Positions 1 to 4,953 of a stretch of 6,126 nucleotides of DNA are shown piece after piece. The stretch is from positions 1-6,126 of the forward strand of contig CABTXP010000058.1 of assembly GCA_902488815.1 (NCBI GenBank), given 5' to 3'. Position numbers and translations under genes: made by a program. Position 1 is the stretch's first letter, and each line of letters opens with the position of its first letter. The notes under the pieces were generated by a model, which was given only the letters and a program-made list of their open reading frames with translations, was not told the DNA's origin and did no database searches. This DNA is from an uncultured Eubacteriales bacterium (GTDB taxonomy: Bacteria > Bacillota > Clostridia > Tissierellales > Peptoniphilaceae).

Positions 1-1
1 C

Positions 2-670
2 GGCGAAACTGCCAAGTACAACATTGTATTCGGACAAAGAATCAAAGTTAAAAACGGCGACTATGTAGAAAAAGGAGACGAGTTGACAGCAGGTTCAGTT
101 CACCCGCAAGACCTTTTGAAAGTAAAAGGAGCAAAGGGTGTAGAAGAATACATTGTAAAAGAAGTACAAAGAGTATACAGACTTCAAGGTGTAGACATTA
201 ACGACAAACACGTTGAGTTAATAGTAAGACAAATGTTAAGTAAGTACAGAGTAGATGAAGCGGGAGATTCAAACTTCTTGCCGGGTTCAATGGTAGATGC
301 GGTTGAATTTAAAACCGTAAACAAAGAACTTGAAAAAGAAGGTAAGACACCTGCCACAGGAGAAGTAATCCTACTTGGTATTACAAAGGCATCACTTGCA
401 ACGGAATCATTCCTGTCTGCAGCATCCTTCCAAGAAACAACAAGAGTTCTTACAGATGCGGCAATTAAAGGCAAGGAAGATATGCTTACGGGATTAAAAG
501 AAAATATAATCATCGGTCAATTAATACCTGCCGGCACGGGAGTGAGAAAAAATTCCAATGTGCAAATTGAAATAGCAGACAAGCTTAAAGAAAACTTTAA
601 CATTTTGGAAAATTCCGAAGTTATATCCAAGGCGGATGTAATGCCGGAAGAAGAAGTCGTAACAGAATAA
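2..670 (+). CDS. rpoC: DNA-directed RNA polymerase subunit beta' (C-terminal part, 5' end outside window)
   Basis: The frame is open from base 2 to a TAA at 668-670, giving the last 222 residues of a protein that is normally about 1,200 residues long; the start lies to the left of the window. RpoC is the largest subunit of the core RNA polymerase and forms much of the catalytic cleft and clamp. Two very conserved C-terminal blocks are plain: the VYRLQGVDINDKHVELIVRQ segment (about 173-235) and the LLGITKASLATESFLSAASF segment followed by QETTRVL (371-451), then the GLKENIIIGQLIPAGTG block. The protein ends in a short acidic tail (MPEEEVVTE), as in many Firmicutes. The reading frame is intact. 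It is followed at once by a terminator, so it is the last gene of its operon. The only uncertainty is the missing N-terminal part. Confidence 0.98.
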   Translation, partial: GETAKYNIVFGQRIKVKNGDYVEKGDELTAGSVHPQDLLKVKGAKGVEEYIVKEVQRVYRLQGVDINDKHVELIVRQMLSKYRVDEAGDSNFLPGSMVDAVEFKTVNKELEKEGKTPATGEVILLGITKASLATESFLSAASFQETTRVLTDAAIKGKEDMLTGLKENIIIGQLIPAGTGVRKNSNVQIEIADKLKENFNILENSEVISKADVMPEEEVVTE

Positions 671-673
671 TAT

Positions 674-700
674 AAAAGCAGGCACACCGCCTGCTTTTTT
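674..700 (+). terminator. Intrinsic terminator of the rpoC operon
   Basis: GCAGGC (678-683) pairs with GCCTGC (689-694) around a five-base ACACC loop. The stem is followed by six T's (695-700), and the A's at 674-677 can extend the stem into the T tract. It begins four bases after the rpoC stop, so it is the natural end of the rpoBC-type transcript. Confidence 0.93.
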
Positions 701-702
701 GA

Positions 703-743
703 TGTATAAAAAGAAAAAGGACACTTATGTAAGTGTCCTTTTT
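703..743 (-). terminator. Perfect 13-bp hairpin; terminator of tRNA-Cys, probably bidirectional
   Basis: AAAAAGGACACTT (714-726) and AAGTGTCCTTTTT (731-743) pair over 13 bp around an ATGT loop. Read on the minus strand the stem starts three bases after the tRNA CCA end and runs into a T-rich tract (five T's, C, five T's), the shape of an intrinsic terminator. Read on the plus strand it also ends in five T's followed by ATAT, so it could back up the rpoC terminator and stop readthrough into the antisense of the tRNA gene. Confidence 0.88.
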
Positions 744-746
744 ATA

Positions 747-820
747 TGGAGGCGACAACCGGATTTGAACCGGTGATAAAGGTGTTGCAGACCTGCGCCT
801 TACCACTTGGCTATGTCGCC
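747..820 (-). tRNA. tRNA-Cys (anticodon GCA), CCA encoded
   Basis: The minus strand folds into a complete 74-base tRNA. The acceptor arms are GGCGACA (814-820) and TGTCGCC (751-757). The T stem ACCGG/CCGGT holds a TTCAAAT loop (763-769). The D stem GCC/GGC encloses a GG-containing loop. The anticodon loop CTGCAAC carries GCA at 786-788. The discriminator base is U (position 750), the main identity element for cysteinyl-tRNA synthetase, and CCA is encoded at 747-749, as is usual in Firmicutes. The sequence is very close to my recollection of Bacillus tRNA-Cys. The top pair of the anticodon stem (27-43) is a C-U mismatch, from bases 795 and 779; this does not break the fold. The gene stands alone, not in a tRNA cluster, and runs against both neighbours. 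Confidence 0.96.
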
Positions 821-829
821 GTGAGAACT

Positions 830-858
830 ATGATAACATATTGCGAAGGATATTTCAA
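830..858 (-). promoter_or_regulatory. Predicted sigma-70/SigA promoter of tRNA-Cys
   Basis: On the minus strand a -35 box TTGAAA (853-858) and a -10 box TATCAT (830-835) are separated by exactly 17 bp, each one base off consensus. The predicted start falls at about 822-824, only two to four bases before the first tRNA nucleotide at 820. The call is from pattern only. Confidence 0.72.
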
Positions 859-893
859 ATCTAATTTTAAAGGCGTTCACAAATCCCCATTCT

Positions 894-922
894 TTGTCAA
901 TTACTGCGGCAAGTGATATAAT
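894..922 (+). promoter_or_regulatory. Predicted strong SigA promoter of pheS-pheT-zapA-U32
   Basis: TTGTCA (894-899, one mismatch to TTGACA) and a perfect TATAAT (917-922) are 17 bp apart. TGA directly before the -10 adds an extended -10 element. The predicted start is at about 929-930, so the leader is only about 18 bases, just enough for the ribosome binding site. It diverges from the tRNA-Cys promoter; the two -35 boxes are separated by 35 bp of mostly A/T-rich DNA (859-893). Confidence 0.85.
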
Positions 923-934
923 TTAGAGGATATT

Positions 935-942
935 AAAGGAGG
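935..942 (+). promoter_or_regulatory. Shine-Dalgarno of pheS, bearing on the start choice
   Basis: AAAGGAGG is a near-perfect anti-16S match. It lies 4 bases before GTG at 947 and 7 bases before the next codon, TTG at 950. The spacing favours TTG, while codon preference favours GTG. No ATG is near. Confidence 0.9.
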
Positions 943-946
943 TATA

Positions 947-1972
947 GTGTTGAAAGACAAACTTTTATCTATAGAACAAGATGCCCTTGAAAAAATTAAC
1001 GAGGCAATTGACAAAGAAAAGATTGAAAATTTAAGAGTAAAGTACTTAGGCAAGAAGGGTGAGCTGACACTCCTTCTTCGCGAGATGGGTAAGCTCTCCA
1101 AGGAAGAGAGACCTGTCATGGGCAAGCTCTCAAATGAAGTGCGGGACAAAATTGAAAAAGTAATTGAAGAAAAGTTTGCGGAAATTGAAGAGCGTGAACT
1201 TGAAAGAAGATTGGAAGCTGAAAAAATTGACATTACTTTTAGAAAAGAAGGAGAAAAATTAGGTCACAGATCACCTCTTAAAAAGACTTTGGAAGATTTG
1301 GAAGATCTTTTTGTGGAAATGGGCTTCACAGTTTACGAAGGACCTGAAATTGAAACGGTTGAAAACAACTTCGACCTTTTAAACGCACCTATGAACCACC
1401 CTTCAAGAGAATTGTCAGACACATTCTACATAGATGAAAAGACTGTCTTAAGGACACAGACATCTCCTGTACAAATTCGAGCCATGAAGGAACACGGAGC
1501 GCCTATACGCATGGTGTGCTCAGGCAGAGTATTTCGTTCAGACGAAGTGGACGCAACTCATTCACCCATGTTTCATCAATTGGAAGGCCTTGTTGTAGAT
1601 GAAAAAGTTACAATGGCAAACTTATTTGAAACTTTAAATATTTTTATCAAGGAATTTTTCGGCGAAGACATGAAGTGCAGATTCAGACCTCACTACTTCC
1701 CATTTACGGAGCCATCTGCCGAGGTGGACGTAACTTGCCTTGCTTGTCACGGAAAAGGCTGCCCTGCCTGCGGAGGAACGGGCTGGAGCATGGAACTTTT
1801 AGGCTGCGGCATGGTTCACCCCAATGTGCTTAGAAATTGCGGCATTGACCCGGAAAAATATTCAGGCTTTGCCTTTGGAATGGGTATCGACAGAATTGCA
1901 ATGGTTAGGTACAAGATAAACGACATTAGAAACTTGTTTGAAAATGACGAACGATTTTTAAATCAATTTTAA
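947..1972 (+). CDS. pheS: Phenylalanyl-tRNA synthetase alpha subunit
   Basis: PheS is the catalytic subunit of the cytoplasmic alpha2beta2 class II synthetase that loads phenylalanine onto tRNA-Phe using ATP. The 341 residues match the family length. An N-terminal charged helical arm (about 1-90), which binds tRNA, precedes the catalytic domain (about 105-340). Motif 2 is seen as RVFRSDEVDATHSPMFHQLE (194-213) and motif 3 as GFAFGMGIDRIAMVRY (307-322). Ala309 in GFAFGMG is the position that sets substrate-pocket size in E. coli PheS (Ala294). A four-cysteine insert, CLACHGKGCPAC (264-275), is of the CxxC-x4-CxxC type found in Bacillus PheS and absent from E. coli. The start is GTG at 947 or, with better spacing, TTG at 950; the two differ by one residue. 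The gene is first in its operon and lies 38 bases upstream of pheT. Confidence 0.98.
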   Translation: MLKDKLLSIEQDALEKINEAIDKEKIENLRVKYLGKKGELTLLLREMGKLSKEERPVMGKLSNEVRDKIEKVIEEKFAEIEERELERRLEAEKIDITFRKEGEKLGHRSPLKKTLEDLEDLFVEMGFTVYEGPEIETVENNFDLLNAPMNHPSRELSDTFYIDEKTVLRTQTSPVQIRAMKEHGAPIRMVCSGRVFRSDEVDATHSPMFHQLEGLVVDEKVTMANLFETLNIFIKEFFGEDMKCRFRPHYFPFTEPSAEVDVTCLACHGKGCPACGGTGWSMELLGCGMVHPNVLRNCGIDPEKYSGFAFGMGIDRIAMVRYKINDIRNLFENDERFLNQF

Positions 1973-2001
1973 TTAATTGATGAGAGAATATAAATTGAGA
2001 T

Positions 2002-2006
2002 GGAGG
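2002..2006 (+). promoter_or_regulatory. Shine-Dalgarno of pheT
   Basis: GGAGG sits 4 bases before the ATG at 2011. This is a short but workable spacing and it confirms that start. The 38-base gap after pheS holds no terminator, so pheT is read from the pheS promoter. Confidence 0.85.
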
Positions 2007-2010
2007 ACAT

Positions 2011-4392
2011 ATGCTTTTACCTGTTAAGTGGCTTAGAGATTATGTAAATATAGATTTAGATGCGAAAAAAATTGCAAACGGAATTACTGACACCGGATCT
2101 CACGTTGAAACTATAATTCTTCCCAAAGAGGGAATGGAAAAAGTAGTTGTGGGAAAAATTTTAGAAATAGAAAAACACCCGAACGCTGACAAACTTGTAA
2201 TTTGTAAAGTTGATGTGGGGACTGAAGTTTTGCAAATTGTTACGGGAGCACCAAATGTATTTGAAGGGGCGGTTGTGCCTGTGGCTCTTGTTGGAGCGAA
2301 ACTTGCCAAGGGAGTTGAAATCGAAGCGGGAGAGTTAAGAGGCGTTGAGTCCAACGGTATGCTTTGCTCCTTGGACGAACTTGGCTATGACACAAGTACA
2401 ATTGCCAAAAAACAAAGAGACGGTATATTTATCTTTAACGAAGACGTGAAGCCGGGCACAGATGCTTTCAGCGCACTGATGCTTGATGAGGAAATTATAG
2501 ATATTGAAGTTACGCCGAACAGACCGGACTGCCTTTCAATAATAGGAATGGCAAGGGAATGTGCAGCTACCTTTGACTTGGATCTCACACAGCCGAAGAT
2601 TAATTTAAAAGAAGAAGGAGAAGGCATTGAAGGTGCATTTGGAGGCGTTGAAATTGAAACGGACAAATGTAGTCGTTTTTACGGCAGAGTTATAAAGGAC
2701 ATAAAAATTGAAGAATCACCTCTGTGGCTTCAAAACTACCTTGTAAGCGTGGGAGTAAGACCTATTAACAACATTGTCGACCTTACAAACTTTGTAATGA
2801 TAGAGTCGGGACAACCTCTACACGCCTATGACCTTAACTCTTTACACAAAAAGAAAATTGTCGTAAAGCAAGGAAAAGACGGAGAAGTTTTCAAGACCTT
2901 GGACGACGTGGAAAGAAAACTTACAAGTGATGACATTGTAATTACAGACGGCAAGGTCACCATCGGACTTGCCGGCGTAATGGGTGGCCTCGACACTGAA
3001 ATTGAAGACACGACAAAGGATATTTTTATAGAAGGGGCACATTTTGACGAGGACTCTATAAGAAAAACTTCAAAAAGACTTAATTTGAGAACGGAAGCAA
3101 GTGCCAGATTTGAAAAAGGCGTTTCTCCCAAGCTTTCAAAGTGGGCGGTGGACAGATTTTGTGCCTTGGTTGAAGAATTAAATGCGGGAACTGTCTTAAA
3201 GGGAAGCTTTGATGTGGGAGCAAACAACTTTGAGAAAAAAATTGTAGATCTCAGAGTTAAAAAAGCCAACAAACTTATGGGCATTGAAGTAGCTCCTGAA
3301 AAAATGGTGGAAATTTTAAACGGTTTGGAAGTATTTTCCACACTTAAAGGAGACATTATTACAGCCGAAATTCCAGATTTCAGATCAGACCTTAACATTG
3401 AAGAGGACTTAATTGAAGAAATTTCAAGAATTTACGGATTTAAAAACATTCCTCCGAAGCCCTTGGAAGGAAAACTTACCCGAGGCGGCAAGCCTAAGTC
3501 CAGAAACTTGGAAGAAAAAATCAAGAGAATGTTTCTTTCTATGGGATATAACGAATTTATGTCCTTTTCATTTATCGGAAACAGCGATTTGGACAAGTTA
3601 AATCTTCCTGCAGACTCCGAACTTAGAAATACAGTTGAACTCATTAACCCCCTTGGGGAAGAATTTAAAATAATGAGAAGAGCTTTAATTCCAAGTATGC
3701 TTGAAATTTTGTCCCGAAACTTTGCAAGAAAGAACGAAGTTTGTGCAGGATTTGAATTCGGAAATATTTTTATGAAAGAATCGGGAGATCTACCTGTAGA
3801 AAAGAAGAGGATTGTCTTAGGTTCCTATGGCTTAGATGACTTTTACGGCTTAAAGGAAGTAGTTGAACTTGGACTTAGAGAAATCGGCGTCACAGGTCTT
3901 ACTTACGAGAGAAGCGAAAAGTCATACCTGCACCCGGGCAGGAGTGCGAAAATATTTTACGGCGACAAATACTTAGGTGATTTGGGAGAAGTTCATCCAA
4001 ATGTACTTAAAAATTACGGCATAAAAAAGAGAGCCTATGTTGCCGACATCGACTTTGACCTCTTAAAGGACACTGACTTTATTAACTACACATTTACGGA
4101 ACTTCCGAAGCACCCGGCAATGAAGAGAGACTTTGCCGTAGTACTTAATCAAGAAATACCTGTATATGAAATTGAAAAAATTGCCCGCGAAAACGGCGGT
4201 TCAATTGTAGAAAGCTTTAATGTATTTGACATATATCAAGGAGAACACGTAGAGGCAGGCAAGAAGAGCGTGGCTTTCTCCGTAGTATTCAGACACAAGG
4301 ACAGAACTTTGGTAGAAGAAGAAGTTACAACTATTACTGACAAGATTTTGAAAGACATTGAAGAAAAATTGGGTGGAGTTTTAAGATCTTAG
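2011..4392 (+). CDS. pheT: Phenylalanyl-tRNA synthetase beta subunit
   Basis: PheT is the non-catalytic partner of PheS. It helps bind tRNA-Phe and hydrolyses mischarged Tyr-tRNA-Phe. At 793 residues it is full length for bacteria. Domains in order are an N-terminal helix-turn start (MLLPVKWLRDYV), an EMAP-like OB-fold tRNA-binding domain (about 43-150, with EIEKHPNADKLVICKVDVG), the B3/4 editing domain (about 212-380, with QPLHAYDL at 268-275 and AGVMGG at 321-326), the B5 domain (about 405-480, ending EEDLIEEISRIYGF), a degenerate synthetase-like core (about 490-690), and the C-terminal ferredoxin-fold anticodon-binding domain (about 697-793, starting LPKHPAMKRDFAVV). No domain is missing and the frame is intact. 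The start has a GGAGG site upstream. The TAG stop lies inside the zapA ribosome binding site, so the two genes are probably translationally coupled. Confidence 0.98.
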   Translation: MLLPVKWLRDYVNIDLDAKKIANGITDTGSHVETIILPKEGMEKVVVGKILEIEKHPNADKLVICKVDVGTEVLQIVTGAPNVFEGAVVPVALVGAKLAKGVEIEAGELRGVESNGMLCSLDELGYDTSTIAKKQRDGIFIFNEDVKPGTDAFSALMLDEEIIDIEVTPNRPDCLSIIGMARECAATFDLDLTQPKINLKEEGEGIEGAFGGVEIETDKCSRFYGRVIKDIKIEESPLWLQNYLVSVGVRPINNIVDLTNFVMIESGQPLHAYDLNSLHKKKIVVKQGKDGEVFKTLDDVERKLTSDDIVITDGKVTIGLAGVMGGLDTEIEDTTKDIFIEGAHFDEDSIRKTSKRLNLRTEASARFEKGVSPKLSKWAVDRFCALVEELNAGTVLKGSFDVGANNFEKKIVDLRVKKANKLMGIEVAPEKMVEILNGLEVFSTLKGDIITAEIPDFRSDLNIEEDLIEEISRIYGFKNIPPKPLEGKLTRGGKPKSRNLEEKIKRMFLSMGYNEFMSFSFIGNSDLDKLNLPADSELRNTVELINPLGEEFKIMRRALIPSMLEILSRNFARKNEVCAGFEFGNIFMKESGDLPVEKKRIVLGSYGLDDFYGLKEVVELGLREIGVTGLTYERSEKSYLHPGRSAKIFYGDKYLGDLGEVHPNVLKNYGIKKRAYVADIDFDLLKDTDFINYTFTELPKHPAMKRDFAVVLNQEIPVYEIEKIARENGGSIVESFNVFDIYQGEHVEAGKKSVAFSVVFRHKDRTLVEEEVTTITDKILKDIEEKLGGVLRS

Positions 4393-4396
4393 GAGG
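4391..4396 (+). promoter_or_regulatory. Shine-Dalgarno of zapA overlapping the pheT stop codon
   Basis: AGGAGG uses the last two bases of the pheT TAG stop (4390-4392) and stands 5 bases before the zapA ATG at 4402. A ribosome ending pheT stops directly over the next start, which favours re-initiation and fixes the zapA start. Confidence 0.88.
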
Positions 4397-4401
4397 ATGC
4401 C

Positions 4402-4953
4402 ATGGTAAAACCGGTAAGAGTCAAAATTGACGATATGGAATTTAATGTTGTGGGAAATGACGACGTTAAATATGTTCAAAATATTGCCAAAACTTTAGAC
4501 GAGAAAATAAAAAAATATAAGAAGACAAACTACAGACTTAACCAATCACAGGCCATAGTTCTTGCCGCTATAAATATTTTAGACGAATCTGAAAAAAACA
4601 AGATGATTTTGCAAGAGCTTAAAGAGGGAAATCCCGAGCAAAAGAAATCCGTAGACAGTATTAAGGAGATTAACGACCTTAAATCACAGCTCACTTCTTC
4701 TGAAGAGAGAGAGAAGTCATACAAATCGGAAATTGCGAAGCTTAAATATGAAGTTGAAACTCACACCAAGGAATACATGGATAAGTTGGACGAGATAACA
4801 GACATTAGAAACAAAAAGAACAAGGCCGAAGAGCGTGAGGAAGAACTTAAAAAAGCAAATGCCGCTCAAAGCGAGCGCATTTTGGAACTGCAAAAGGAAA
4901 TTGTGGACTTAAGTCGTGAAATTGAAAATTTGACCGGAAAAGACAAGCTATGA
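4402..4953 (+). CDS. zapA: Cell division protein ZapA with a long C-terminal coiled coil
   Basis: ZapA binds FtsZ filaments in the cytoplasm and bundles them, stabilising the division ring. Residues about 5-72 form the ZapA domain: a beta-rich start (VRVKIDDMEFNVVGNDD), then the helical part with KYVQNIAKTLDEKIKKY and the QSQAIVLAAINILDE block that supports dimerisation. After a short polar break (GNPEQKK, about 76-82) comes a roughly 100-residue Lys/Glu-rich coiled coil with no Cys and few aromatic residues. The usual family length is about 85-130 residues, so at 183 the tail is long. ZapA lies close to pheST in other Firmicutes (in B. subtilis with rnhC between), which supports the call. 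The stop TGA overlaps the start of the next gene as ATGA. The domain call is firm; a specialised role for the tail is not shown. Confidence 0.9.
   Translation: MVKPVRVKIDDMEFNVVGNDDVKYVQNIAKTLDEKIKKYKKTNYRLNQSQAIVLAAINILDESEKNKMILQELKEGNPEQKKSVDSIKEINDLKSQLTSSEEREKSYKSEIAKLKYEVETHTKEYMDKLDEITDIRNKKNKAEEREEELKKANAAQSERILELQKEIVDLSREIENLTGKDKL

Noticed and set aside
83..85. TTG as a start codon of a separate small gene at the left edge
   Set aside because: The same frame is open back to base 2 and encodes matching RpoC sequence upstream, so this is an internal Leu codon of rpoC.
895..900. Minus-strand TTGACA, a perfect -35 box facing the tRNA-Cys gene
   Set aside because: No -10 box lies at 16-18 bp; the sequence there is G/C-containing. 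The box is the reverse reading of the pheS -35 element, and the tRNA has a better-spaced promoter closer in.
1962..1981. Inverted repeat ATCAATT / AATTGAT spanning the pheS stop
   Set aside because: The stem is almost all A/T, has no T tract after it and would be weak. It is more likely chance in an A/T-rich gap than a terminator or operator.
2826..3398. A 190-codon open frame on the minus strand inside pheT
   Set aside because: It lies wholly within the strongly conserved pheT coding region. Its product is Ser-rich low-complexity sequence, as expected from an antisense reading, and no convincing start signal was identified.
3413..3601. A short plus-strand frame inside pheT
   Set aside because: It is an out-of-frame reading of the B5 and core region of pheT, with no ribosome binding site or recognisable product.
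3645..3656. CCCCCTTGGGG short palindrome in pheT
   Set aside because: It encodes a conserved Pro-Leu-Gly in the PheT core and has no loop or T tract, so it is explained by coding sequence.
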